Shown here: in pieces, positions 33,666-41,882 of the stretch
How positions within the stretch are numbered: position 1 is the first letter of the stretch
How the letters are laid out: each line of letters begins with the position of its first letter
DNA from: Oscillospiraceae bacterium
GTDB taxonomy: Bacteria > Bacillota > Clostridia > Oscillospirales > Acutalibacteraceae
DNA: 64,000 bases
Reading direction: 5' to 3'
NCBI GenBank assembly: GCA_015065885.1
Contig: SVPJ01000002.1
Span: forward strand, 1 to 64,000
The notes under the pieces: generated by a model
The model's input: only the letters and a program-made list of their open reading frames with translations
Told to the model about the DNA's origin: nothing
Database searches by the model: none
Translations under genes and position numbers: made by a program

Positions 33666-34697
33666 TCATTTCAGCGCAAAGCCCGCTTCGTACAGAAGGG
33701 TGGATTCGGTGAAACGCATATTTTCATCTGCACAGCCGAGTACGATGGCAATCAGCTGCACACCGTCTTTTTCGGCGACCGAGGCTAGACAATAGCCGGC
33801 TTCGTCGGTAAAGCCCGTTTTGCCGCCGATGGCGTGTGCGTAGTAGGTGGCAGGGAAATAGGTGTTCAGCAAACGGTTGGTATTGGTGTAGCTGAGCTCG
33901 TGACCGCTCGGAGTAGTAAAGGAGGTGCGCTGGGTACAGAGTGCTTCCCGTACGGCATCGAACTCCCACGCAAACCGCAGGATTTTCAGCATATCGTTCG
34001 CGGTAGTGACGTGGAAGGTGTGATACATACCGTCGGGATTGACGAAATGCGAATCCTTCGCACCGATCGCTTCCAGTTCTTCGTTCATAAGATCGCAAAA
34101 ACGGGTGGCGGCTTCAAAGTTGCTCAATTCCTCTTCGGGATACAGCCGCTGTGCCGTGTGTACCGCCAAACAGTACGCCGCATCGCCGCCCGACGGGAGC
34201 AACAACGCCTGCAACATCTGGGGGAGTGTAAGTTCCATTCCCAGTTTCAAATACGCACTGCTGGCTTGCGGGTCGGTGAGATACACTTCCCGTCCGACGA
34301 CGAAATTTTCCTCGGTTGCATATTTGGCGGCAACGGCGGCGGTCATGATCTTGGTCAAACTCGCAGGGGAGCATACCACGTCGGCGTTGGTGTCAAACAG
34401 CACCCGCTCGTGGGTGACGTCGTATAACAAGGCGTTTTTGGCACTCATCGCACCCGACAGTTGCGAGACCGTTTGGTCGGTAAAGGAAGGCAGCGTCGTG
34501 GTCGTGGTGGTGGGGACGGTGGTCGTGCCGTTTTGCCCTTGCGATGTGCCGCCGCTATGGCTCGTGTCGCGTCCGCTGAAATACAAAGCGATACCTACCG
34601 CCAGTGCCAATAACAGCACGGCAATGATGAACACGGGCAGCAGACGGCGCAAGGCACGTCGGCGGCGCGAATGACGAAACGTTTGCGTTTTACTCAT
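33666..34697 (-). CDS. D-alanyl-D-alanine carboxypeptidase, membrane-anchored (S11)
   Basis: The protein has 343 residues. It has a basic N-terminus, one membrane helix (about 20-40), a Thr-rich stalk ('TTTVPTTTTTTLP', 58-70) like those of the lipoprotein array, and an S11 peptidase domain. Active-site motifs are SLTK (S113, K116), SGG at 168-170 where most relatives have SGN, and KTG in 'IGGKTGFTDEAGYC'. It trims the last D-Ala from peptidoglycan stem peptides. ATG 34697 follows GAGGGA; the in-frame TTG at 34712 is too close to it. It has its own promoter and terminator. The SGG change could affect catalysis. Confidence 0.87.
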   Translation of the reverse strand: MSKTQTFRHSRRRRALRRLLPVFIIAVLLLALAVGIALYFSGRDTSHSGGTSQGQNGTTTVPTTTTTTLPSFTDQTVSQLSGAMSAKNALLYDVTHERVLFDTNADVVCSPASLTKIMTAAVAAKYATEENFVVGREVYLTDPQASSAYLKLGMELTLPQMLQALLLPSGGDAAYCLAVHTAQRLYPEEELSNFEAATRFCDLMNEELEAIGAKDSHFVNPDGMYHTFHVTTANDMLKILRFAWEFDAVREALCTQRTSFTTPSGHELSYTNTNRLLNTYFPATYYAHAIGGKTGFTDEAGYCLASVAEKDGVQLIAIVLGCADENMRFTESTLLYEAGFALK

Positions 34698-34731
34698 ATC
34701 GTTATCCCTCAATCATCTTACAGATATACTG

Positions 34732-34760
34732 ATTATACTACTAATTTATGATTTTGGCAA
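34732..34760 (-). promoter_or_regulatory. Promoter of the carboxypeptidase gene
   Basis: On the minus strand, TTGCCA (34755-34760), a 17-base spacer and TATAAT (34732-34737), 35 bases before the start at 34697. Confidence 0.8.
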
Positions 34761-34778
34761 TCGATATCTTTAAAAAGA

Positions 34779-34807
34779 TTGACAAATTTTGCGAAAAAAG
34801 GTACACT
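34779..34807 (+). promoter_or_regulatory. Promoter of the padR operon
   Basis: TTGACA (34779-34784), a 17-base spacer and TACACT (34802-34807), 33 bases before ATG 34841. It is divergent from the carboxypeptidase promoter, with 18 bases between the two -35 boxes. Confidence 0.8.
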
Positions 34808-34840
34808 GAATGCGTTATTATAGTTGAAGGATGCTGACGG

Positions 34841-35182
34841 ATGATATACGACAAGTCACAAATGATGCGCGGCACGCTTGAGGGATGCATTTTAAAGATC
34901 ATCCGTATGCGGGAAACGTACGGATACGAGATCTTGGTATTGCTTCGTGAATGCGGATTTTCCGACATCTCGGAAGGGACTATCTACCCGTTGTTGCTCC
35001 GCCTGGAAAAACAGGGGAGCATTCAGGCTGAGTTGCGTCCATCACCGCTCGGTCCGCGCCGCAAATACTACACTATTACCCCGTCGGGTGAACGGTATCT
35101 TAGGGCGTTTGAAGAATGCTGGGCACAACTGACACACGCGGTCGGACGCGCTATGCAGGTTGGAGAGGAGGATGCGCAATGA
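34841..35182 (+). CDS. PadR family transcriptional regulator
   Basis: The protein has 113 residues and a winged-helix domain: 'LEGCILKIIRMRETYGYEIL' then 'SEGTIYPLLLRLEKQGSI', the PadR recognition helix, and 'GPRRKYYTITPSGERYL', the wing. It lacks a long C-terminal dimer domain and belongs to the short PadR-s2 type. Such regulators usually repress their own operon, which here continues into the next three genes. The stop overlaps the next start (ATGA). Confidence 0.9.
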   Translation: MIYDKSQMMRGTLEGCILKIIRMRETYGYEILVLLRECGFSDISEGTIYPLLLRLEKQGSIQAELRPSPLGPRRKYYTITPSGERYLRAFEECWAQLTHAVGRAMQVGEEDAQ

Positions 35183-35892
35183 AGCGGAGAGAACAGCGCA
35201 CCGTACGTGCGGGGCTGTCGGCGGATAACCGTCGTGTACTGCGTCGTATTGAGCGGTTTTTGGATTCCTACTCCTTAAATGAAGTGACGCAGGAAGAGAT
35301 AGTGACGGATCTTACGGGTATGGCACTCGAGTGCCAGCAACGCGGTCAGCCGTTTTCCGAAGCGATGGGTATGGACGAAGCGGTATTTTGTCAAGAACTT
35401 GTCGCAAGTTGCCCGCGGGAGACCCGCACCGAACGTGCGCTCGCGGCACTGCGGTGGATGACGGCGTGGATCGGCTGTATTTTGCCCGTGATGTTTTTGC
35501 TTGAATGCGTATTCCCGTGGATGAGCGGAGATATCGCGGACGGGTTGTACTATGTGCCGTTGTCATTCTTGTGTAAGTATCTCGCGGCGGTACTTCCCGT
35601 CGCGGCGGGGATGTACATCTTTAAGCGGTTGACGTACTGTTCTCGGTCGCTTGTGTGGACGTTATTCGCTGTGGTATTCTTATTTGTGTTTATCACGGTG
35701 TCGGAAGTGTCTGCCCGTTTGATGAGTACCGTGATACTGCCGCTTTCGGTGTGGTTGTGGCTGTGGCTGTTCGGCGGTGCGTTCGCCTTTTTCCATATTG
35801 CCAAGCGTTGTGTGGCGTTAACGGTGGCGTACCGTCAAAAGCGAAAGTTGTTAAAAGGACAGGAAAGGACAGAAGAAAATGAAAGCTTTTAA
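35179..35892 (+). CDS. DUF1048-like domain fused to a membrane region
   Basis: The protein has 237 residues. The soluble N-terminus (about 10-85) has 'RIERFLDSY' and then 'EIVTDLTGMALECQQRGQPFSE...FCQELV', which follows the DUF1048 pattern of a helical domain often encoded next to padR. About five membrane helices follow (95-215) and a charged tail ends the protein. It overlaps padR by four bases with GAGGAGG inside padR, so translation is coupled. It is likely a partner or target of the PadR-controlled response; the function is unknown. Confidence 0.75.
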   Translation: MKRREQRTVRAGLSADNRRVLRRIERFLDSYSLNEVTQEEIVTDLTGMALECQQRGQPFSEAMGMDEAVFCQELVASCPRETRTERALAALRWMTAWIGCILPVMFLLECVFPWMSGDIADGLYYVPLSFLCKYLAAVLPVAAGMYIFKRLTYCSRSLVWTLFAVVFLFVFITVSEVSARLMSTVILPLSVWLWLWLFGGAFAFFHIAKRCVALTVAYRQKRKLLKGQERTEENESF

Positions 35893-36673
35893 AATCAGTG
35901 CCAAATGGATCGTTGCGATCGTCGCGGTCGTCGCGTTGATCGTGATTGCCGCCAATTGCGTTACCGTCGTGAAGCCCGGTCATACGGGCGTGGTGGTCAC
36001 GCTGGGCAAGGTGAACAGCAACGTGTTGCAGGAAGGACTGCATTTCAAGGCGCCGTTCGTGCAGGCAGTAGTGATGATCGACAACCGTATTTCCAAACTG
36101 GAAGTGGAAACCGAGGCGTTTTCCAAAGACTTGCAGACGGTGGAGACGACCCTCGCGATCAACTACCGCGTGGATACCGCGAAATCCTACAGCATTTATA
36201 AGAACATCGGTAAGGATTACGAGACCGTGTTGGTCACTCCTGCGGTGAACGAAGTTCTTAAGGCCATCACGGCGAAGTACACGGCGGAAGAAAGCGTGAC
36301 CAACCGCTCGCTCATTTCCGAAGGTCTGGTTACCGCGTTGAACGAAAAACTCAATGAGATCGGTCTGTACGTTACCGACGTGAACATCATCAACTTCGAT
36401 TTCTCGGAAGCATACATTACCGCGATCGAAGAAAAGCAGGTGGCGCAACAGCAACTGTTGAAGGCAGAGACCGAAAAGCAGACCGCCATCACCAACGCCG
36501 AAGCCGAAGCGGAAGCGACCCGTATCAAAGCGGAAGCGGAAGCAGCCGCGAATAAGGCGCTGACCGAATCGCTGACCCCTGAACTTATTGAATACAACAA
36601 GATTCAAAAATGGGACGGCAAACTCCCGCAGGTTACGGGCGGTAACGCTATCGTGGATCTGACGGTCGAATAA
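35879..36673 (+). CDS. SPFH/prohibitin family membrane protein
   Basis: The protein has 264 residues. One N-terminal membrane helix (about 10-26) is followed by an SPFH domain ('VVKPGHTGVVVTLGKVN', 'GLHFKAPFVQAVVMID', 'LAINYRVD') and an Ala/Glu-rich coiled coil (about 185-225, 'ETEKQTAITNAEAEAEATRI'). Prohibitin-type proteins form ring or cage scaffolds at the membrane and regulate proteases or lipid domains. It overlaps the upstream gene by 14 bases, which ties it to the PadR operon. Confidence 0.88.
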   Translation: MKAFKISAKWIVAIVAVVALIVIAANCVTVVKPGHTGVVVTLGKVNSNVLQEGLHFKAPFVQAVVMIDNRISKLEVETEAFSKDLQTVETTLAINYRVDTAKSYSIYKNIGKDYETVLVTPAVNEVLKAITAKYTAEESVTNRSLISEGLVTALNEKLNEIGLYVTDVNIINFDFSEAYITAIEEKQVAQQQLLKAETEKQTAITNAEAEAEATRIKAEAEAAANKALTESLTPELIEYNKIQKWDGKLPQVTGGNAIVDLTVE

Positions 36674-36675
36674 CG

Positions 36676-37527
36676 ATGTACGACAAGGTGGAGTTGCTTG
36701 CGGCTTGCCGCCTCACGGTGGGGGAGTGCCCCACGTGGGATGAGCGGTCGGGACAACTGTATTTCGTGGATATACCCGACGGAGCATATTACACGATGGA
36801 TTACGCGAGCGGGGATATCCAAAAAACGACCGTTTCCAAGATGCTCGGTTGCCTTGCGCTGTGCGAAAACGGCGATCTGCTGCTTGCGACGGAAGACGGT
36901 GTCTACCGCCGCGGCACGGACGGCACCGTGCGTTTGGCGCACACCCCCCGCACGTTACACGGTGCGCGGTTTAACGACGGTAAAGTCGGGCCCGACGGCG
37001 CGTTTTACGCGGGTACGGCAGGCGGCGCGGGGGAAGGTGCATTCTATCGGCTGGCAGAGGAAACGCTCACGCCGATGTTTGACGGTTGCACCTGCTCGAA
37101 CGGGCTGGATTGGACGGCGGACGGCAACGTGATGTACTATTGCGATTCTATGGAACACAAAGTAGAGCGCTTTGATGTAAAGGGGAATACCTTGCGGCGG
37201 CGTTCTACCGTGCTGGATATCCCGCACGAAGACGGTCTGCCCGATGGTATGACCATCGATCAAAACGACAACTTGTGGCTCGCTTTGTGGGGCGGATGGG
37301 GCGTCGTGTGCATCGACCCCGATGCGCGCCGCATCGTGCAGCGGATCGACCTTCCGGTAAAGCAGGTCACCTCGTGTGCGTTCGCAGGGGACGACCTGCG
37401 CGACCTTGTGATCACCACCGCGGCACAGGGGCAGGATGTTGGCGAACAACCGTTGGCAGGACACGTGTTTCGGGTGCGCCTTCCGGTAGGCGGATATCCT
37501 ACGCGAAGATATAAAGAAACGAAATAA
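36676..37527 (+). CDS. SMP-30/gluconolactonase family protein
   Basis: The protein has 283 residues and a six-bladed propeller pattern. Metal ligands of the family are visible: E17 in 'GECPTWDE', Asn and Asp in 'RFNDGKVGPDGAFYAGT', 'CSNGLDWTADG' and 'PDGMTIDQNDNLWLALWGG'. Relatives hydrolyse sugar lactones such as gluconolactone with a divalent metal. There is no signal peptide. It starts two bases after the SPFH gene and is ended by the terminator at 37537; its link to the PadR genes is not obvious. Confidence 0.88.
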   Translation: MYDKVELLAACRLTVGECPTWDERSGQLYFVDIPDGAYYTMDYASGDIQKTTVSKMLGCLALCENGDLLLATEDGVYRRGTDGTVRLAHTPRTLHGARFNDGKVGPDGAFYAGTAGGAGEGAFYRLAEETLTPMFDGCTCSNGLDWTADGNVMYYCDSMEHKVERFDVKGNTLRRRSTVLDIPHEDGLPDGMTIDQNDNLWLALWGGWGVVCIDPDARRIVQRIDLPVKQVTSCAFAGDDLRDLVITTAAQGQDVGEQPLAGHVFRVRLPVGGYPTRRYKETK

Positions 37528-37536
37528 AACAATGAT

Positions 37537-37582
37537 GGGGCTGTCGCGTTAGAATCGTACCTTAACGCGACAGTCCTTTTTT
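37537..37582 (+). terminator. Terminator of the padR operon
   Basis: GGGGCTGTCGCGTTA (37537-37551) pairs with TAACGCGACAGTCC (37563-37576) and runs into T6. The GGGGCTGT start is shared with the outer arm of the element at 20505. Confidence 0.88.
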
Positions 37583-37600
37583 ACGAATTTTTTCCTTTTG

Positions 37601-37627
37601 TGAATACAAAGGCGCACGAGGATCGTG
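37601..37627 (+). promoter_or_regulatory. Candidate ECF-type promoter for the sigma operon
   Basis: TGAATAC (37601-37607), a 16-base spacer and CGTG (37624-37627) resemble the TGAAAC-N16-CGTC form used by Bacillus ECF sigma factors. No sigma-A promoter is visible here, so the sigma factor may read its own operon. Confidence 0.4.
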
Positions 37628-37652
37628 TTGTAGGTGAAAGGAGGCATACGCA

Positions 37653-38132
37653 ATGCATCGTATCGATACGGAAAATTACATCGAAAGGGTCGTCAATACC
37701 TACACCGACACCCTGCAAAAGTTGGCGTTTACGTATCTGCATTCCGTAGCGGATACACAGGACGTCGTGCAAGAAGTATTTATCAAATTGCTGGTGCATG
37801 CTCCGCGGTTTCAGGATCGTGAACATGAAAAGGCCTGGCTGATCCGCGTGACGATCAATCTATGCAAGGATCGCTTGCGGCGCGCCGACCGTCAAAATGT
37901 CCCTATTGAGGAGGCGCTGACGGTGGAGGATGGAGGAGAGAATGCCGCGCTCTTGGCGGAGGTGATGTCTCTTCCGGAAAAGTATCGCACGGTCATCCAT
38001 TTGCACTATTACGAGGGGTATACCGTGCGGGAGATCGCAACGATCCTTCGCAAACCCGTCGGGACGGTGGCGACCTGTCTTGCCCGCGGACGACAGCGCT
38101 TGAAACAACAAATGGAAGGAGATTTTTTATGA
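37653..38132 (+). CDS. ECF-type RNA polymerase sigma factor
   Basis: The protein has 159 residues. Region 2 ('TDTLQKLAFTYLHSVADTQDVVQEVFIKLL') binds core and the -10 box, and region 4 ('LPEKYRTVIHLHYYEGYTVREIATILRKPVGTVATCLARGRQRL') binds the -35 box. The gap between them is short, as in ECF (group 4) factors. AAAGGAGG precedes ATG 37653. It overlaps the next gene by four bases, the usual arrangement for a sigma factor with its anti-sigma factor. Confidence 0.92.
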   Translation: MHRIDTENYIERVVNTYTDTLQKLAFTYLHSVADTQDVVQEVFIKLLVHAPRFQDREHEKAWLIRVTINLCKDRLRRADRQNVPIEEALTVEDGGENAALLAEVMSLPEKYRTVIHLHYYEGYTVREIATILRKPVGTVATCLARGRQRLKQQMEGDFL

Positions 38133-38890
38133 ACAAGTACAAAGAAGCTATGACAACTCTGCCGTTTGCAACCGACTTCAATGAAAAAACGAAGCGTATG
38201 CTGAACGCGTATGCCGATACGATGTCGCACGATGGAAAAGCGTCCAAACCGATGTGGGGCTACGGGCGCGTCGCGCTGGTGGCGTGCCTGCTGATGGTAA
38301 CGTTGACGACCGTAGCGTTTGCGGCCGTTCGCATACTCACCCCGAAGGAGGTTGCGAGCCACTTCGGAAATACTGCACTGGCGGCGGCGTTTGAAAGCGA
38401 GGGGGCCGTGGTCATGAACGAAGAAGTCGTGACCGGCGAATACACCGTCGCGCTCAACGGCGTCGTGCACGGTAAGGATATTGCGGAATACGTGGAAAAT
38501 ACGAGTTCGAGTTACGTCGTTCTTTCGGTACGCTATACCGACGGACGATCGATCGCGGCAGGGGACACGCTGGAGAACGATCCGATCGGTCGCTTTACGG
38601 TGTCGCCGTACGTCCACGGGAAGAGGCCGAGCGAGGTGAATCTGTTTACGTTGGAGAGTCGTGCCGTCAAGGGGGTCATCGAAAACGTGCTTTATCTTTT
38701 GTTGGAAACCGATAAGCTGAGCGAGTTTGCGGGGGTGCCGATGTATCTGGGGGTAGCACAGAGTGATACGATGGCGGTGTTCGTCAACGACGAGCAAAGC
38801 CCGTTCACCTTGAACGCCGACGGTGCGATCGTGCCAAAGGATACGGCAGCAAAGGAACTTGCGTGTGCCGTGTTCACACTGCCGCAGTGA
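38129..38890 (+). CDS. Probable membrane anti-sigma factor
   Basis: The protein has 253 residues. A short N-terminal cytoplasmic part (about 1-48, 'FNEKTKRMLNAYADTM') is followed by one membrane helix (about 49-67) and an extracellular domain of about 185 residues. This is the plan of one-pass anti-sigma factors (DUF4179-like) encoded with ECF sigma factors in Clostridia. There is no zinc HxxxCxxC motif, so it is not a ZAS-type protein. The outer domain has no recognised ligand motif. The role rests mainly on context. Confidence 0.72.
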   Translation: MNKYKEAMTTLPFATDFNEKTKRMLNAYADTMSHDGKASKPMWGYGRVALVACLLMVTLTTVAFAAVRILTPKEVASHFGNTALAAAFESEGAVVMNEEVVTGEYTVALNGVVHGKDIAEYVENTSSSYVVLSVRYTDGRSIAAGDTLENDPIGRFTVSPYVHGKRPSEVNLFTLESRAVKGVIENVLYLLLETDKLSEFAGVPMYLGVAQSDTMAVFVNDEQSPFTLNADGAIVPKDTAAKELACAVFTLPQ

Positions 38891-38895
38891 TAGCG

Positions 38896-38923
38896 CAAGA
38901 GGGTGCTTCGGCACCCTCTTGTT
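38896..38923 (+). terminator. Hairpin terminator after the sigma operon
   Basis: CAAGAGGGTGC (38896-38906), a TTCG loop and GCACCCTCTTG (38911-38921) form an 11-bp perfect stem. The T tract behind it is poor. Confidence 0.7.
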
Positions 38924-38937
38924 CGTATGAAAAGGTG

Positions 38938-38966
38938 TTTACATTTCGCTTGTGATGTGGTACAAT
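38938..38966 (+). promoter_or_regulatory. Promoter of the DUF6062 gene
   Basis: TTTACA (38938-38943), a 17-base spacer and TACAAT (38961-38966), with GAGAGGAG and ATG 38991 downstream. Confidence 0.78.
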
Positions 38967-38990
38967 ACCCGTCGAGAGGAGTGAAACACT

Positions 38991-39680
38991 ATGCGTGACA
39001 GCATTACCAGCATTCCTGTAAGCGAGGTGTTTGAACCGCGGGACGGCTGTCCCATTTGCCGTATGCGTGATCGCTTAGAGGAACGAGTGGTGGAATATAT
39101 TACGGGGGCCGCCATGATGGAACCTGACGTGCGGGAGGATACCAACAAGCAGGGGTTTTGTATCACCCACTACCGCCAAATGCTCAAACGCCGCAATCGC
39201 TTGAGCGTGGCGTTGATGCTGGAAAGCCACTTGGCTGAGACCGAAAAGAAGGTGTTTGCCGGATTGCCGCTCGTCGGCAAGCGCACCACCAAGCAGGTGC
39301 GTGCGGCAGAAAAGGCGGCGGACAGTTGTTTTGTGTGCAATCAAGTGGATTGGGCGATGGAGCGTATGCTGGCGACCGTTTGCCGTTTGTACGAGAACGA
39401 GCGGGATTTCCGCAAGTTGTTTGCGGAACAGGAGTATTTGTGTTTGCCGCACTTTTCACGGCTGGCGATTCCCGCGGGCGGCATGGACAAGCGATGGCAA
39501 CAGGAATTTTTGAAGGCGGCGTCCGCGCTTTCCCGCAACTATTTACAGGAATTAAAGGCTGACGTACACCACTTTACCGAGATGTTCGACTACCGCAACA
39601 ACGGTGCCGAAGCGGATTGGGGCAACGCCAAGGATTCTATCGAACGGGCGGTGGAATACCTCACAGCGCGTGAGCCGTAA
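38991..39680 (+). CDS. DUF6062-type cysteine-rich protein
   Basis: The protein has 229 residues. Paired cysteine motifs are CPIC near residue 20, 'GFCITHYRQ' near 56, 'CFVCNQVDW' near 110 and 'CLPHFSRL' near 150, arranged as two similar halves. The Cys and His pattern suggests bound metal. It matches what I recall of the DUF6062 family in Clostridia, whose function is unknown. It is a single gene with its own promoter, between the sigma operon and ylxM. Confidence 0.75.
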   Translation: MRDSITSIPVSEVFEPRDGCPICRMRDRLEERVVEYITGAAMMEPDVREDTNKQGFCITHYRQMLKRRNRLSVALMLESHLAETEKKVFAGLPLVGKRTTKQVRAAEKAADSCFVCNQVDWAMERMLATVCRLYENERDFRKLFAEQEYLCLPHFSRLAIPAGGMDKRWQQEFLKAASALSRNYLQELKADVHHFTEMFDYRNNGAEADWGNAKDSIERAVEYLTAREP

Positions 39681-39730
39681 ACGGGCAGTGTAAAGGTGAA
39701 AACAATTACAATATTTTTCGATAAAACCTC

Positions 39731-39759
39731 TTGACAAAATACGGAATTTCGTGTATAAT
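39731..39759 (+). promoter_or_regulatory. Consensus promoter of the ylxM-ffh operon
   Basis: TTGACA (39731-39736), a 17-base spacer and TATAAT (39754-39759), a perfect consensus. Confidence 0.9.
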
Positions 39760-39760
39760 G

Positions 39761-39788
39761 AGTTGTAAAGTTTTTCGACTTTACAACT
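39761..39788. promoter_or_regulatory. Dyad over the ylxM transcription start
   Basis: AGTTGTAAAGT (39761-39771) and ACTTTACAACT (39778-39788) form a perfect 11-bp inverted repeat with a TTTTCG gap. It begins two bases after the -10 box, so it covers the expected start site and would suit a repressor. As RNA only part of it would be transcribed. Confidence 0.55.
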
Positions 39789-39820
39789 TGTTTTACTTTG
39801 TGAGAAGGAGGGGACCGTCG

Positions 39821-40183
39821 ATGGCCAAGAATATGGAGATCGCGTTGTTGTTTGATTTCTACGGCGAAATGCTGACGGAAAAGCAACGGGATGTCATTGA
39901 ACTGTATTATGAAGACGATCTGTCGCTGTCGGAAATTGCCGAAAACGAAGGCATCACACGTCAAGGTGTGCGGGATTCCATTAAGCGTGCGGAAACGCAG
40001 TTGTTGGATATGGAGGAACGTCTTGGGTTGGCTAAGCGGTTCCGCGAGATGCAGGAAGGTGTGGCGGCGATCCAAAATGCGGCCGACGACATTTTTGCGA
40101 TCAACGAGCGGTTCGGCTATTCGCGGGAGATCAACGACCGCGCCCGTCGTATCCGTGAATTGGCACAACAGTTGACGAAATAA
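39821..40183 (+). CDS. ylxM: YlxM/UPF0122 helix-turn-helix protein
   Basis: The protein has 120 residues. It contains a sigma-70 region 4-like helix-turn-helix ('LTEKQRDVIELYYEDDLSLSEIAENEGITRQGVRDSI') and a C-terminal coiled segment. YlxM is encoded directly before ffh in many Firmicutes and is linked to the signal recognition particle. AAGGAGGGG precedes ATG 39821; the longer opening at 39731 begins at the promoter and is not real. Confidence 0.9.
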   Translation: MAKNMEIALLFDFYGEMLTEKQRDVIELYYEDDLSLSEIAENEGITRQGVRDSIKRAETQLLDMEERLGLAKRFREMQEGVAAIQNAADDIFAINERFGYSREINDRARRIRELAQQLTK

Positions 40184-40196
40184 GGAGGACAGTTCC

Positions 40197-41537
40197 GTGG
40201 CGTTTGAAGGATTGTCCGATAAACTCTCTGCCGCTTTTAAACGGTTGCGCTCAAAAGGAAAATTGAGCGAGGCCGACGTAAAAGAAGCCATGCGCGAAGT
40301 GCGCCTTGCGTTGCTTGAAGCAGACGTTAACTATAAAGTTGCCAAAGACTTTACCGCCAAAGTGGCGGAGCGTGCCATCGGTGCGCAGGTGATGGAAAGT
40401 CTGACACCGGCACAAATGGTGGTAAAGATCGTCAACGAGGAGTTGACTGCGCTTATGGGCGGGGACGCGACCTATCTCGCATCCCCGGGCAGCCGTCCGC
40501 CGTGTATCGTGATGATGTGCGGTCTGCAGGGCGCCGGTAAGACCACCCATTCGGCGAAACTTGCCAAAATGCTTAAAGGGCGCGGACACCGTCCGTTGCT
40601 TGTGGCGTGCGATATCTACCGTCCGGCGGCTATTCAACAGTTGCAGGTGGTGGGTGAGCAAGCGGGCGTCCCCGTGTTTACGATGGGAACGGAAGATCCC
40701 GTGAAGATCGCGCAGAAGGCGATCGTCCACGCCAAAGATCACGGCAACGATTACGTGTTGCTGGATACGGCGGGTCGCTTGCACATCGACGAACAGTTGA
40801 TGGACGAGTTGAAGAATATCAAAGCAACCGTCGCGCCGCAGGAGATCCTGCTGGTGGTGGACGCCATGACCGGTCAGGATGCGGTCAATGCCGCTGCCGC
40901 GTTTAACGATGCACTCGGTATCACGGGCGTTATTCTTACCAAACTGGACGGCGATACCCGCGGCGGTGCCGCGCTGTCGGTGCGTGCCGTAACGGGTCAG
41001 CCGGTGAAATTTGCGGGTGTCGGCGAAAAACTCGATAACCTTGAGGTGTTTCATCCCGCCCGTATGGCATCCCGTATCTTGGGAATGGGCGACGTGCTCT
41101 CGCTGATTGAAAAGGCGGAACAGCAGATCGATGAAAAGCAAGCGGAAGAACTGGCACGCAAGCTTGAGCAAGACCGTTTTGATCTGAACGATATGCTCGA
41201 CCAGTTTCGCCAGATCAAAAAGATGGGCGATATCAAGGGGCTTCTCGGCATGATTCCCGGTGCGGGCAAACAGTTGCGCGACGTGGAGATCGACGAGCGG
41301 CAGTTCGACCGTGTGGAAGCCATCATTCTCTCGATGACACCGGCAGAACGTGCAAAACCCGAAATTCTGAACGCTTCGCGCCGTCGGCGTATTGCGGCGG
41401 GTTGCGGTATGAAGGTGGAAGACGTGAACCGTCTCATCAAGCAGTACGACCAGATGCGTCAGATGATGAAGCAAATGAAGAAGATGGGGAAGGGCAAACG
41501 CGGTATGCGCGGTATGCCGAACTTCCTCGGCATGTAA
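40197..41537 (+). CDS. ffh: Signal recognition particle GTPase Ffh
   Basis: The protein has 446 residues. The N domain (1-90) is followed by the G domain with GLQGAGKTT (109-117), DTAGR and TKLDGD, and a Met-rich M domain ending in 'KRGMRGMPNFLGM', which binds SRP RNA and signal peptides. It targets membrane and secreted proteins during translation. It starts with GTG 40197, which follows AAGGAGG 13 bases after the ylxM stop. Confidence 0.96.
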   Translation: MAFEGLSDKLSAAFKRLRSKGKLSEADVKEAMREVRLALLEADVNYKVAKDFTAKVAERAIGAQVMESLTPAQMVVKIVNEELTALMGGDATYLASPGSRPPCIVMMCGLQGAGKTTHSAKLAKMLKGRGHRPLLVACDIYRPAAIQQLQVVGEQAGVPVFTMGTEDPVKIAQKAIVHAKDHGNDYVLLDTAGRLHIDEQLMDELKNIKATVAPQEILLVVDAMTGQDAVNAAAAFNDALGITGVILTKLDGDTRGGAALSVRAVTGQPVKFAGVGEKLDNLEVFHPARMASRILGMGDVLSLIEKAEQQIDEKQAEELARKLEQDRFDLNDMLDQFRQIKKMGDIKGLLGMIPGAGKQLRDVEIDERQFDRVEAIILSMTPAERAKPEILNASRRRRIAAGCGMKVEDVNRLIKQYDQMRQMMKQMKKMGKGKRGMRGMPNFLGM

Positions 41538-41610
41538 AACGTATTCATTTCCGCAAAAGCGGATGGGAATAAATACTATTTTTTAATTTATTTTTTGGAG
41601 GTACCCTAAC

Positions 41611-41850
41611 ATGGCAGTGAAAATCAGACTGCGCCGCATGGGCGCGAAGAAGGCTCCGTTCTATCGTATCGTGGTGGCGGATTCCCGTTATCCCCGCGAT
41701 GGCCGTTTCATCGAAGAGATCGGCTATTACAACCCGATGGAAGAGCCGAAGGTTGTCAAGGTGGACGTTGAGAAGGCTCAGAAGTGGATCGCGAACGGCG
41801 CTCAGCCGACCGATACCGTCCGTGATCTGCTGAAGCAGGCGGGCATCTGA
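41611..41850 (+). CDS. rpsP: 30S ribosomal protein S16
   Basis: The protein has 79 residues: '[40 protein letters not shown]' is the S16 signature. A GGAGG site precedes ATG 41611. The 73-base gap after ffh holds a weak hairpin (TTCCGC/GCGGA at about 41551-41565) and AT-rich sequence that may help ribosome loading for this highly expressed gene. Confidence 0.96.
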   Translation: MAVKIRLRRMGAKKAPFYRIVVADSRYPRDGRFIEEIGYYNPMEEPKVVKVDVEKAQKWIANGAQPTDTVRDLLKQAGI

Positions 41851-41882
41851 TTCCCCGATAATCGAAAAGGACGGTCTCACAT

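Noticed and set aside
41538..41610. SRP RNA or riboswitch in the ffh-rpsP gap
   Set aside because: Only a weak 5- to 6-bp hairpin and an AT-rich leader are present; it is too short for either.
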